Position numbers and translations under genes: made by a program. This document shows positions 1 through 12,666 of a stretch of 64,000 nt of DNA, in pieces. The DNA comes from Vigna angularis (lineage: Eukaryota; Streptophyta; Magnoliopsida; Fabales; Fabaceae), in assembly GCF_016808095.1 (NCBI RefSeq), contig NC_068980.1, positions 310,001 to 374,000 of the forward strand, written 5' to 3'. How positions within the stretch are numbered: position 1 is the stretch's first letter; every line of letters starts with the position of its first letter. Under the pieces are notes generated by a model that searched no databases, had not been told where the DNA came from, and saw nothing but the letters and a program-made list of their open reading frames with translations.

Positions 1-20
1 ATTGGGTAGGTAAATGGAAC

Positions 21-1095
21 CTTAGTGTTCTTGCAATACTCTAAATCACTCCAACAAGACTCGTCAACCAACAAATCGATGCTCCTTTTGGGGTCCATGT
101 ATACGGCACCAATCGATGAGGTGAACACCACACGTCGTACTTTTGCCTCTGCAGCTGCTATGATAATATTCTTCGCTCCATTCACTGCTGGCTCCACCAT
201 TTCTTCCTGCATGATTCAAAGGGTCCATTTAACTAATTCCTTTTGCCCCCAAATCAAATTTGCAAAGAAACTATTTACAACAAATGGATGAACAACCAGA
301 AAGTCACGATCATGCAGCAGTGGTCACCCACCAGCAGATATTTTCACACACATAATATAGCCACTTGCCCTGGTATCAAGCAAGATTTGGTTGACTTCTA
401 CCATACTTTTATAACAGTTTAAACATAAAAATCATATACCAGCAATGATAATTTTCAACCACAAAAACAGTGCAAACAATAGCCATATTAACCAAAAAAC
501 TAATTACATAGATAAATTAAGTATGCTTATATTTTACTCAACACATATACGATAGATAGATCATGTCCAATAGTAGTGGGGTACTTTGCTTTTGCAGCGG
601 TTTGTTGGGGGTTTTGGGTAAGTTAAGACGTGAATGAATAAATATAGAAAGCAAAGGAGAAAAAGAAACTGACGGGGTTATCGGTGACGGGAGAAGCTGT
701 GTGAAAGACACCATGGCAGCCGTGAATTACTGATCTAACGGAGTCAACGTCAAGGAGGTCAACCTTATGCAGAGTTAGTCTGTCGGAGGCTCCTTCAAAC
801 TCTTTCAAGTGTCCGTTCTTGGGATCATCTGAAAAGAGAAATCCAAAATTCATGCATGCCCCTCCCCACGTCACAAATCACATAACTTTAACTTCAGCTA
901 CAAATCAAAGTTAAAACTAACTGTTTGTGTGTTTAGTGTAATGTGGTGAAATCACGTGCCTGGGTTTCTGAGTGTTCCTCTCACAGTGTAGCCTTTCTCC
1001 AAGAGAAGTTTTACCATCCAAGATGCAATGAAGCCACCGGCGCCGGTGACACAGATTGTTTGGGAGGAAGGTGGCAATGATTCGGCAGAAGGCAT
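21..1095 (-). CDS. CCR: Cinnamoyl-CoA reductase-like protein, 5' part (three exons; gene runs off the left edge)
   Basis: NADPH-dependent reductase of the short-chain dehydrogenase/CCR family, which converts hydroxycinnamoyl-CoAs to aldehydes on the way to monolignols in the cytosol. Exons read on the minus strand: 1095-960, 828-674 and 206-21, joining in frame to 159 codons. Residues near the N-terminus give the Rossmann motif [11 protein letters not shown], followed by [13 protein letters not shown]. Then come [37 protein letters not shown] and DESCWSD. All align by eye with Arabidopsis CCR1, including the exon boundaries. The catalytic NWYCYGK motif should begin the next exon, outside the window. 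Start: the ATG at 1095 directly precedes the family's usual N-terminus, and longer in-frame readings upstream resemble nothing. Intron 1 appears to begin with GC (959-958). Intron 2 is 207-673. Whether this is a lignin-type CCR or a CCR-like paralogue cannot be decided from the half that is visible. Confidence 0.93.
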
Positions 1096-1202
1096 GGTGA
1101 TGATGATGATGACGTTGTTGTTAGGGAATGGAAGGGAAAGTAGAAGAAAACGAAGGAAAAACTGGTGAAGTGTATGGTGACAAAAGTTACGTGGAGAGTG
1201 TC

Positions 1203-1210
1203 TTTTTATA
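1203..1210 (-). promoter_or_regulatory. TATA box of the CCR-like gene
   Basis: On the minus strand TATAAAAA lies about 108 bases upstream of the CCR start codon, preceding a pyrimidine- and A-rich leader. Spacing to the ATG implies a leader of roughly 75-80 bases. Confidence 0.6.
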
Positions 1211-1265
1211 GGGAAAATGGATGCCAACCCCACTCACCTAACCTAATCCTTCAACTATACTATTT

Positions 1266-1396
1266 CTCATTTTCATACTTACACATAATTATTTCTTTTA
1301 CACTTTCACTATTTTTTAGAAAAAAAAAATACTCATTTTCATACTTACACATAATTATTTCTTTTACACTTTCACTATTTTTAGAAAAAAAAAATA
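1266..1396. repeat. 66-bp tandem duplication upstream of the CCR-like gene
   Basis: Two nearly identical copies, starting at 1266 and 1332, each begin CTCATTTTCATACTTACACA and end in an A-run. They differ mainly by one base in a T-run, which points to a recent duplication. They lie just upstream of the CCR TATA box. Confidence 0.85.
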
Positions 1397-3365
1397 AAAC
1401 ATTCTTATATCTTACATCAACTACTATAAATAAGACTAATTTAGATTTTAAGATAAATGTAAATCTGATTTTATAAATTAATTATAAATAAACTATGCGA
1501 AGTTAAATTAAACTTAAAATTAAATAATACCTTAATGTTTTGAAGGTTTAATAAAATAGATATGCCGATTTTTATATTTCACATTTGCCTCCTCCACTTT
1601 TGGACAAACATCCTCAAGGCCTGCGAAATTATCTTTTACCAAAATTCGTGTCTTTTTAAATATGAGATGGTAATGGCAATTATGTTGTGTTTTGTTGTTC
1701 ATGAGTATGGTTGGTGAGGGAAGAGATTCAATTACAAGTTTCTCGAAAATTTTGAGTTATCTGTACAGTTTTGTTTGATTTTTTATCAGGGAAAGTTGGT
1801 GAATCATTTATTTCTTACTTTCCCTCTTTCTTAGGCCATTGGAGTTTTGACTCTCTCAAGTTATCACCAACCATCGCGCAGTGCCGGTCTTATATAACTG
1901 CTGTCTTCACTCAGCTTCTAATCTTCGATTTAAATAACACTAAATTAATTTTACTAAAATATTAAAATATTTGCACATTTAAAATGGACTTTTATTCTTT
2001 CACTGTCGTTTTAAAAATAATCAAGTTTTAACGTCGTGCAAATAAATTTTTTTATTTGTGTTAATTTAATATGAATATTGTGTGCCCAACACTGGTCGAA
2101 ATAACATAGCAAAAGCGCACTCCTTTAATTCATAAAATGTGTTCGATGTGTGTGATGAAAAACATTACAACTTTTGTTCGTCAATGAATTTATTTTCTTA
2201 AGTACATACATTTATAGTTACCAAGCATTTGTAAAGTAAACAATAGACTTTTGTATTTTATATATAAGTATATAAAAAAAGATTTTCGTCTCAAATAAAT
2301 AAGAAATGCCACTAAAGGTTGATGACGAATCATATTCATAATTGATCATGATTGGCATATTGAGTGAAACAGATAATATATATAAAACCTGTTAAAAGTC
2401 AGTACAACACATTCAACATTGTTATCCAAAATGTAAGATCAAATCGACTTTATGTTTATTAGTATCTCATCGTCTCACTTTTGTTGCACAATTATTTAAT
2501 CTAACGAAAAATTTATATACTATGATTTTTTTTTCAGCAATCATTTGGCGGACTTGGCAACAATAAAACGTTTGATGAATAATACTGAAATATTCAACAT
2601 GTTTCCCAAAAGTTCTTATTCCCTCCATGATGATATTTTTTCTTGAAAATCGAAATAATACCGAATTGGAGTCTATGAGAGAGGGTTTGTAAATTTAATG
2701 AAGGTGATGAGAGTTTTATCCCAATTTTCTAATGATATATTGAAATCGGGATAGGTGATGAGAGATTATGAACCCAATTGGATTATTCCCCTTCTATAAC
2801 TCGTGATGCTACAAAACCAAAACGTTGAAGGTTTAGGAACTTAGATGAAGCGAACTGTTAATAAAACAGGGTAAACTTTCTGCTAACAATGAATCTAGCT
2901 AACCTACGATGGTAAAGTAGGATGACGAATTTGGTCGGTTCCTCAGCTATCTTGGAATACTGGCTTCTGGGTAGGCCTAATTCGAAGAGAAATCCAAATG
3001 TGATGTTCTATTCACTACTGAATTTGGCTGGCAATAGAAAAACTGCTCGTGGATTTTAGAGGGCTGTTGATACGTAACTTAATGATGGTCCTAACCATTA
3101 GGGTAGTAATTTGTAGTCTCGTTATCGAGATCCTAACCCTACTAACATAGTTTGAGTCGTTAATGTTAAAGCAATTGACGGAACATGTCAATCTAAAAAA
3201 ACACTGAAAATCAATAGTAATAAAAAACCATTCACTCAGCAACAGTGAGAATAGGTATGATTGTAAATCGTCAAAATCCCTATGCAGATACTCCAGAGGC
3301 AAAAATATTTCTCAAAGACTAATAAAATAACACCAAACTGAAACCCACAAATCTAAGCATTTAAC
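1397..3365. other. Intergenic, no gene recognised
   Basis: AT-rich spacer between the divergent side of the CCR gene and the 3' end of RPS12. Open frames here are short and carry no recognisable motif. The stretch 2850-3360 is less AT-rich, but I see neither a coding match nor a structured RNA. Confidence 0.5.
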
Positions 3366-4752
3366 TTAGTTAGCTTTCACGTGCTGCAGAACAACATTAT
3401 AGGCTTCATGTTCCTCCCCAAAATCCTGCAAAATGCAAATACATAAACATCCACGTACATTGAAAGGCATTCCAAAAGATCACTCCAAATACAAGCCGAT
3501 GAAGCCATACCTTAACAACCACACATGAGCAACCAGTTACCTTCCTGGCCTTTCCTTCTGAGTCAATCTTACATAACTGACAAAAATATTCAACAAAAAT
3601 GTTACAAAGAATACCATGCAACACGACAACCAGCTGAATTTGGGAATTGGGAATAAACGAATGTTACAAGGAATTTAAGTAAAATGGTTTGGAGTGTCTA
3701 AGGCACTTACACCAGCCCATTCTCCAAGGGTCTTTGCACTTGGAACTGTCAAAAGGCTAACATTGTGCTCGGCGCAAAGGGCCTTCACCAGTTTCACATA
3801 ATCAGGTTGGTCACAATCTTCTGCTAGAACGCAGAGCTGTGCAGCATGCTTCTCAATGATCTTGGCACTTTCGTGAAGACCTCTTGCAAGCCCACCGTAA
3901 GCCAGAGATTTTCTCAGCACAAGCTGTAAAGCAGTCATGATGTCCATGGGTTCACCGGGAATGGCAGCAGGTGCCTCAGCTGCAACAACTACCTCTTCAC
4001 TGCATAGTAAAAGTATTCTAAACAGTCAGTACAAACCCATACAAGAATCTTAAACTCCGAAAAGTTACTCGAAAAAAGGATTAGAGCAATGCACATATAA
4101 ACTAGTTTTACTTGTGGCATCTACAAGAATTATTTTCATACTATTATGTAATGCAATACATTACACTTCTAGTTTTCCTCACCCCCATAATTTTTAATCA
4201 AGACTAAGGGGCAGCGCTATCATTCAATTCTCCACAATTAACGAAAGCCGTCCTTGCACATTCTTTTAACCCATTTTAATTTTTCAAAAACAACTTCCAA
4301 AACAAAAATGCCAAAACTGCGCGGAACTATACTAGACTATTGTACACTTCATTTATTTCCAACCCAAAGAATCATGTTAGGGGAGAATCAGAGTGGAAAT
4401 TGGAATTTGGAACAAATACTCCGTCAGGCTTCAACATCAAAACCCAACTCTAATTAATTAATTTTAACAACATGAAGGGATAAAACCATTTCAGTTTTAA
4501 CCATCAACGTGTTAAGATCGAAAACCGAAACTACCAAATTGAACTTCAAGGCAAGACACAACTAAGAACAGACACTGTAACTAGTATGTATATCCTCACT
4601 ACCAATCTTATCATTCTGAAAGAACCATTCTCAGGAAACAATAACATGATAGGTATTTCCACTAAATATTGAATAAAAAATCAAAGGGCAGAGAGTTGCA
4701 TCCATAAACCAATTAAGAAGATCACTAAGGAAAATTGAGCATACCCTGACAT
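3366..4752 (-). CDS. RPS12: 40S ribosomal protein S12 (eS12)
   Basis: Structural protein of the small cytosolic ribosomal subunit (L7Ae/eL8-like fold). Four coding exons on the minus strand: 4752-4745 (only ATG TCA GG), 3999-3711, 3576-3511 and 3425-3366. They join to 140 residues; plant eS12 is about 140-145. All introns are GT-AG. The product starts MSGEEVVVAAEAP, then has MDIMTALQLVLRKS, LARGLHESAKIIEK, QLCVLAEDCDQPDYVKLVKA, GEWAGLCKIDSEGKARK and GCSCVVVKDFGEE, and ends HVKAN. These match plant eS12 throughout. A probable 5' leader intron ends just before the leader segment at about 4775, as is common in plant ribosomal protein genes. The ATG two codons before GEE is chosen because it matches the conserved MSG start. 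Everything looks intact and functional. Confidence 0.96.
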
Positions 4753-4960
4753 TTTTCCTTGTCGAATTCAAAAGACACCTTTTCCTGCGAAAACAAAAAC
4801 AACAATACAAATCAGAGGTTGTTCAACACGTCAATATGCAAAGAGATGTGGCGTTTTACAACTTAAAATAAATTTCTTCAGTTTTATCTTCGTCGGAAAA
4901 TGAGAGAGATCAGGTCACAGAGAAAACGAGAGAAACCTTGAGAAGTTAACGGCCGAAAGC

Positions 4961-5050
4961 AAACCCTAGCTGTGTGCTTCTGTGCTTCTGATACGTAGCA
5001 GAAAACATTGGAAATTTATATGGAAACCATAAACCCTAACTATTTGGGCC
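4961..5050 (-). promoter_or_regulatory. RPS12 promoter elements: two telo-boxes and a TGGGCC (site II) motif
   Basis: AAACCCTA occurs at 4961 and AAACCCTAA at 5031, with TGGGCC at 5045-5050 (GGCCCA on the gene's strand). Telo-box plus site II is the known signature of plant ribosomal protein and growth-linked promoters bound by TCP-type factors. The exact transcription start is not visible. Confidence 0.65.
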
Positions 5051-8000
5051 GAAAAGTCTGAATTGTCCTTCTTTATTTTAATTTTTTTTGTTAAATAAAA
5101 AATTAAATTTTTAAACCTACCACTTGCTCATTTCTAATTAATATATGAAGAGTTAATTTTATATTTTTAATTATAATCAAATAGGGTTTTATTTTGTCAA
5201 GAACTTTATTTATTGTGTACTTGATAATAATTTAGAAACTAGGTTCTGTTTGTAATTTATTTTCTCATTTTAAAACAAAAATCAATTTCAATATTTTTCC
5301 AAGTGTTTATTTCATTTCAAAAAGTAAGTACAAATTTTGATAAAATCTCTCGTAAACTGTTGATCAGTTTTAATCTCTCAACAAATTTTTTATAAGATTT
5401 ATTCTTTTAACAATAGTTGTTTAATCAATTGTAGATCTTAACTGCTATTTGTTAAAATGAACACAAACTACAGTAAACTTGTATACCGTGAGTTAAGATC
5501 AAATCAATCTGAAAAAGTAATTTTTTTAACTCATAATGAAATGAAATATTATTTACTAATAATTGAATTTTTAGGATTCACTCCTTATAAAGGTGAGATT
5601 AGTTATATTAACAATATAACATTATAATTCAATTTTTTTTTCAAATAAGTATATACCTTTTAAGTATGGATTGGGATAAACCATTTAACCTACTAACATG
5701 CAATGGGCTGGGCTCAGCGGGCCCATTTGTTTTTTCTAAATCTAAAGTGAGATTTTGAAGTTCATTGATTCATAATAAAAAAGAGTAGTAAATTCCATTT
5801 ATTTTTCTATTTTTCAAAATTCATTTTCTTTAACAAAATTCTAATCATTTACAATCTCAAGAATTTTGTAGCCTCTTCAAATTATAAAACATATTTTTTT
5901 ATCTTATAATATTTATTATCATTCAATTAAAATTAGAAAGGTAAGATTATCAAAGTGAACTATTTTTGTAGAAGGTAGAAATAAGTCAATTTAATTTACT
6001 TCACTTTTTTTATGATTTATAAATTTTGTAATTCTGATTGATCTATCACGGATTAAGAGTTCACTTATTTCACTAAATATTTATCACATTTAGAAAATAA
6101 TATTATAAAAACACTAAATACAAATTAAAGCATTAATCTATATAATTGGTTAAAAATATATACTCTAGAATATAAACTCAATAAAGGAGTGAGACAAAAC
6201 ATATAATATAAACACACATCAAATATAAATATATAAATACAAAGTTTTACAAAAATAAAGCTATAAATAAATCTCTAATGTTACTTTTGTACCTATTGAC
6301 TCATGTACATGATATCAAGTTACAAAACAATGTATAATGTATGCAATAATGAGTTGTAATTGTAACACAAATTTTTGATAAATAGTAATTTATTTCTTAA
6401 CACTTTCTTTAGTTATTTTAGAACTTTATTTTTTAACGAGTGATCAAAACTTTTTGAAGTTTGAATTAAAATAATTTTTTTTTACTTATGTTAAACTTTA
6501 TGATAGTTTAATTATTGAAAATGTAATGGACATAGATTATAATCTGTCCTCTCTTTTTTATCATCATGCGTGACACTTGTTAAAGTTGATGAATGATTAT
6601 ATTCAACTGAATAAAGTTGAATGATTATTATAGCAACGGAAGATATAAAAATAACGTTGGTTTAACGAGATTTTCAATTCTTAATTAACTTCTTTCTTTT
6701 ATCCTTAACTAGTTGAATCCTCAATTATTGTCGATTGTGTAATGTTAAAACTGCTATAATTTTAATTAATTGCTTTCTCACTTCAGTGTCCTCTGGTAAG
6801 ACTATACATCATCAACATTTTCCCAAATGTAAAATTGAAAAAAAAATGGTTTATTTTTCATTCAGATCATCATATATATGGTAATTTTGAATTTCACCCT
6901 AGCTGTTAAAAATGAAGGCAAAGAAAAAAATATTTATAAAAGTAGGCAGCACTATCCAAATGATAATTCATTCAACAGTCAAGACACGTGTCATACTATT
7001 TACCTTTGTTTTATTGTAATACATGAGATGATAACATGATATAGGTCAAATGAGTAAACATTATCCTTATAAATATCTATTTAAAAAGTATCGTAAATAC
7101 TTTTAAAACGTGTGAGTATTGGTATATATTTGCGAATATTTAAATAAAATTCAAAATATTAAAATTTTTAAATAAAATTATGAAGAAATATATAAAATAT
7201 GGTTTAAGGTTTAAATTATAAAAAAATATAATAAAATATAATATAAATTTAATTAAATTTATAAATTAATTTTAATTTTAATTAAATTTAATTTAATAAG
7301 ATATAAATTAAATTTTTATTTTTTATTTTTTTGCATAAATTTGCATATACAATAATATAATATACTTAACCAGTTTATACATTATATTAAAATATTTGTT
7401 ATCAATTATCTATAAATATTAATTATTCATAACTGCGAATATTCACGAGAATATATTTTTGCCATGGTAGTATATCAATAAAATATATTGACATACATGT
7501 TGAAAAGATAATGGTTAAAGTCCTTAATTAAATATTTTAACATTAATGAAGTTGACAAGAGAATACTTACAATGTATCCTAAATATTTAAATAATGAAAG
7601 TCTAAGATAAAAGAAATAATGAAAAGGTATAAAATGTTGGAAGGAATCACTTGAATTGGAAGTATAAAGAACATATAGTAAGTTAGATAAAGTGTTGGCT
7701 ATGATGAAGTTGGAATATGTTATATTTACATTATCTTGTGGCTTTTCTGATTAGTGGAGAAATTCTGTATTAGTACACAGCCAGGGAAGGCTTATGTATT
7801 CAACAACCCATTAGCTCACTCATATTTTGTCTTTTCTTTCTTAAAATTATAAAGTAAGAACAAAAATATAATAAGAACTGCACTTAATCATATGCTCTCC
7901 ACCTGCATCATGTTAATTTGCTAGCCCTTCTCTTTCATTTCCTTTTTCCATTAGACTAATTTTCTCAAGCTCATCTTCTTCTTTAATAAGAGAAAAAGCT

Positions 8001-9076
8001 TCACTTTGAATTCCAGTGACAATACAAATTAATTGCAAGATTACGAACACCCTTCACCACTCATTATCTTCTAATGGCAAATTTCAGGAAGGCTTTGACA
8101 AAGAATGCTTAAACAGAGAAAAAATAAATTCATTCTCTTGAATGAATTATTGGGTATTTCGAGGAGGAGGTTCCATGTGGATTACACAAACATCAGTCAC
8201 ATCTAAGTCAATTATATAAAAGATCGATATTACTCTTTATTCAAAACCTTAAGTCAATGAGTTAATGGGTTTTTCATCTTTATATATTGCTCTATTTTCT
8301 CATTTCTATCCAATATGAGACTTGGACTGACACTTGAATACCCAACATAAACTACTTTCTTTACCCATATTTATTTTTATTGATAGATACTATTCTCAAC
8401 TACGAATCTCCTCTAAAAAACATAATAACCTGAAAATAGAAAAACCCGACCACTTATTTATGTAAAATAGAAACACACATTCTATATAAATGAACCTTTT
8501 GTAATTAAATGTATTTCATTGATAAATATTATAGATCTTAAATAATTGTAAAAATAGATATTAATACTGTAACTCTCATGTTTTAAGAATATAAAATCAG
8601 TAATAATATGAGAATCAAATTATGATGACAAAATAAATTATGACAATAATTAAGAATTATGACTCGAATTATATTGAAGTTTATTTAACAATTTAAAGTG
8701 TACAATTATCCTTAAATCATATTGTTCTATGATGGTTTTTGCTTTTTTTCTACAATAAATTACAAGCATTATTGGCTAAATATTTAAGACTGAATATGTC
8801 GGACATTCCTATTGACTAAAAATAAAAGACCAACATCGTTTAATCACCTAAATTAATTTTATAGAATAAATTAAATTTAAAAACTCTTTTTCAAACTGAT
8901 ATTAGATTCATTTAAATTTTATTTCAATAAAATTTATTATTTATTATATTTGTTATATCACATAGACGTTCCAGGGTTTGTTGAAGATATGAGATACTAA
9001 AATTTAAACATAAGGGACAGGTTTGATATTGCATAGGAGGTGTCCCTTAGTTTGGCTAAATATTAATACCAATTCC
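5051..9076. other. Long AT-rich intergenic region
   Basis: No credible reading frame. A small cluster of TGGGCT/GGGCCC motifs sits at 5703-5727. From about 7040 to 7450 the sequence is nearly all A and T with repeated gaatatt motifs, probably decayed repeat DNA. Around 8220-8350 a stretch containing 'gagacttggactgacacttg' looks like common legume dispersed repeat, but I cannot place its ends. Confidence 0.5.
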
Positions 9077-9079
9077 TTA

Positions 9080-9379
9080 CACTTTGTTCATTTGAATGAA
9101 TTTAGAAGAGAGTGATCCAATGAATTTGAGAGGATTTGAAAGTAAATTTTTTGTTGTTTATTTAAATGGATTTAGAGATAAGTAAGAGTGAATTTGAAAG
9201 TAAATTTTTTAATTTGTCACATTAATCAAATCTTACACTAATTCTCACAAAATTTACTTCCAAATCTATTCTCACTAACCTCCAAATCCACTCAAATAAA
9301 TAACGAAAAAAGTTTACCTTCAAATTCTCTCAAATTCATTCAATCACTTTTTTCTAAATTCATTCAAGTGAACAAAGTG
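9080..9379. mobile_element. 300-bp foldback MITE with TTA target duplication
   Basis: The ends are inverted repeats, CACTTTGTTCA facing TGAACAAAGTG. Complementarity continues inward through the 'gaatgaatttagaa' and 'tttgagaggatttgaa' segments, so most of the element folds on itself. It is flanked by TTA at 9077-9079 and 9380-9382. A 3-bp TTA duplication fits PIF/Harbinger (Tourist-type) elements. No coding capacity. Confidence 0.75.
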
Positions 9380-10250
9380 TTACGTATATATCTTTGAGTT
9401 TCATGTTAAACCAACAATGCTAGATATTGAGTGTTAACTGATTCATAAGGTTTGACAATGGCGTGGGGCCAAACTTTCAGTCATCCTCACACCCTGCTTC
9501 CAAGCAATCAAATGTGAGGGCGAAACGTGGAGCAAACTAGAACCAGTGCTGTAAAACTCATGATTAATTAGTAGGGAATGACACTGAAATTTCCTTCAAC
9601 ACCAAAAAACTGAGATAATAATTAAGTGTTATATGGTGGAATGAAATGCGAAAACTTTTCTTTCTGACTTAACTTTATTAGCACCGCAAACATGCTGATT
9701 CAAGACTCCTTTTAAGGAATTGTGGTTTATAAATGACGAGCATGCAATATTGTATATGTTGCAGAATCCTACGTCTAAGGTATCTGGTTTTGAGTCAAAT
9801 CAGCTTTTTGGTTTATAACACAAATAGCTAAGATTAGAGGGAGTACATTATTGAAAGCAATGAGAAAAGAAAAGAGAAAAAGGAACGGTGCACATTGAAA
9901 GAACATGGTACATAGCTTGTGCAGGCAGAATTCTATATTTGAAGTAAGTTGACCAAGTGATGTGGAGTGGATCAAGTGGAGGACAAAATGATACAAAATG
10001 CCAACTCATTTTGACCATTCTTAATTTCATCTTTCGTTGGAGTCCCACTTTTCAACATTTCAATGCATGCACTCCTTTTCAATTTCAGCTCCTCTTCTTT
10101 TCTAAATTAATTCCATCTTAAATATTGTTCGGAATATAAATGTTAATCCAAGTCTCATATGTTAGATAAAAATAAAAAAAATAGATAAAAAACTTATTAA
10201 TTTATTATCTTAAGATTTTAGATAAAGAGCGATATCAATCTTTTTTATGG

Positions 10251-10316
10251 TTTGATTCAGATATTGTTAATATTTGATTCAGATCTCGTTAATATTTGAT
10301 TCAGATCTCGTTAATG
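10251..10316. repeat. Three tandem copies of a 22-bp unit
   Basis: Units begin at 10251, 10273 and 10295, each starting TTTGATTCAGAT. Units two and three differ by one base and unit one by a few more. Confidence 0.85.
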
Positions 10317-11036
10317 TTTATGTTTCACTGGTGAACCTTCTCCTAACAAATATTTCTCCAACAGAGTTAGGTATAAACTACATTTCTTTTTTCTTCTTAT
10401 ATATGCTATTCTACTCTATCACAAGTAATTTTGTTTTCAATGTTAGTCAAATAAGCTGCAGTAATGAATTTGAGAACTAAAAACAGATTGGTAAATTAAT
10501 GTTTGTACGAGGGGCACTTGCTGATAATTATGGATGAATTCCCAGAATCGAAAAAGACACGAAAGAGGAAGAAAACCACAAATGTTAGGTGCCCCATACT
10601 CATAGTTACTTGGAGAAGGACACTTTTAGGGTCTTCTCTATATGATTTGATGTTTCAAAATGACAGCAAACAGTTTCAGAATTGAGACATAAATCTCATT
10701 AATCATTATGCTGATTCTTGAGCAGTAACACAACAATGATCGCCATGAAATCTTAGATGCATGCTACCCACAAAGCTCGTGGTTGATGGGTCGTATTCAT
10801 CAGTTTTGCAGATAGCATTCCATAATTGCTGCCAGAACCGGAACCAGAACCTTCTCTTCCTTTTACTCTCCACCAATAACTATGTGTATTTGTCTTTGCT
10901 TTTATCTTAAGGAGGACAATAACTAGCCAAAACAAATTCAAATTAAAACTCCAATGTTTCATCACATTTATGAAATATCATTGGACGTAGGTAAATAACA
11001 TTTAAATATTGATGTATAATATAACATGGACCATAC

Positions 11037-11171
11037 TTTAACAACTTTTTTTAATAATTTTTTGACAATGGATTACGTGTCATTATTTTATTAGTCTATA
11101 TATTTGAAATAGACCAATCACAATCTATCACATAAGCGATTGTAAAAATGTTGTCAAAAAAAGTTGTTAAA
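11037..11171. mobile_element. Small foldback MITE remnant
   Basis: TTTAACAACTTTTTTT at 11037 pairs with AAAAAAAGTTGTTAAA ending at 11171, and GACAA pairs with TTGTC inside. The left arm carries an extra 11 or so bases. The hairpin is about 135 bp. No clear TSD. Confidence 0.55.
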
Positions 11172-12606
11172 AAAATATTTTCCATATAGCATTGTGTTTG
11201 TGATTTCACATTTTATCTTACAGAACTAAAACTATCATCTTATAAGTCAGTTTTATAGAATTAAATTATATTTAAAATTCACTTTTTAACACGATATCAA
11301 AAACATGTATTACAACCTATTCTAGTGAGATTTGTTGTCTCTTAAACTTATTATCTACTATCGAAATATTTTTTGTTTGTTAAACTTATCGTGATACTTG
11401 TTATCATATCACTTATTAATATCTAGTCTTCCGTTCGAAATGTATGCAAACCTTATTTTTAAATTAGTTTTATGAAATTGTATTTATCTTAATATTGTCT
11501 AAAAATTTCATAGGTACATTGCATCCTAAAACTCAGGTTTTATATGTATAAATCTATATTCGCTTATATACAATTATACGTGGTAAATGCCACATCACGT
11601 CACATGATCATTGATATGTGACAAAAATAATTATTTATATTTTAAATCAAATAAAAATTAAAAAAAAATCATAAACTGTAACATCTTAGTACATTACTAA
11701 TGAAAAAAAAAATCAGATTGTATCAAAATTTCCAAAATAAAAACTAATCTGAGACACACAAAAAGAAAACAACATAATTGAGATTTTTTAACAAATAGAA
11801 ATAAAAAACATAATTTAACCTTTTATTATTTACTTACATCTCATTAGTTTTTTTTTTCATTATCTATCCTTTTATACTTAAAAAAAAAACTGTTCTTAGA
11901 CTATTTTTTTTTTTGTAAAGCTAAAGAAAGTATTTTGTAAGATAGTACAGTTGAAAGGAGTTTTCTGGAAGAGGATCCGTTTGCTGCCCGCAAATTTTTT
12001 TAATTTTAATATTTCATGTGTGTTTATATATTTTTGGTTTTTTTTTTCGCATCATTAAAAAAATTTCACTTAAAATGTATCTCTTACATGTTTGTGCCAA
12101 TATTGTAACAATAAATAATTTAATAAATAAACCGAAATAATTTTTTACTGGAAAAAATACGAAATCCTTTTTTACTTAAATATGGATGACTTTATTTCTT
12201 AGTTTCAGTGAGATAGATGTTGATTTTTACAAAGACATGTTCACACACTTGTGGTCGTGACTCATATTTCTTAGTTAAATAGTTTAAGATTAATTGTGCT
12301 GGGATGTTTAAATCATTTGCCTACATTATGCTCTACTTAATCTTTGTAGTTTAGGTTAAAATATATTTAACATGCAGAGTGAAAGCAGGAGAAATGGTGG
12401 GAAGATTATCTGACAGAGGTTGTCCGAAAATACTAAGAATTAGAAAAGAATGATTGAGATGGGGAGATGAAATTGAAGTCTGGAGTTTTCAACTCTCCCC
12501 GCCCGCAATGTCCCACCATCCATTTCTTAATTGATTCATCTCTTGCCTACCCTACCACACTGCACTTGTTCACTCACTGCTTTTTCCTTTCTCATGCTGC
12601 AATTCC

Positions 12607-12614
12607 TATATATA
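12607..12614 (+). promoter_or_regulatory. TATA box of the NIP6;1-like gene
   Basis: TATATATA lies about 53 bases before the start codon, implying a leader of only 20-30 bases. A leader this short has no room for the AUGUAA minimal upstream frames known from boron-regulated NIP5;1 mRNAs, and none is present. Confidence 0.6.
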
Positions 12615-12666
12615 CATGCTTCTCTTCTCATCTCTTCTCACCACAAACAAATAATTCTATTCTCTT

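Larger units (their letters stand above)
9383..12600. other. Intergenic, no gene recognised
   Basis: AT-rich spacer holding the small repeats listed separately. Several short open frames lack any family resemblance. The best of them, 10962-10753 on the minus strand, is discussed under findings. Confidence 0.45.

Noticed and set aside
952..1233. Longer N-terminus for the CCR-like protein starting near 1233
   Set aside because: The extra residues overlap the TATA box and resemble no CCR; the ATG at 1095 gives the normal start.
3015..3302. 95-codon minus-strand frame downstream of RPS12
   Set aside because: No motif, no splice-site context and no composition shift; most likely chance.
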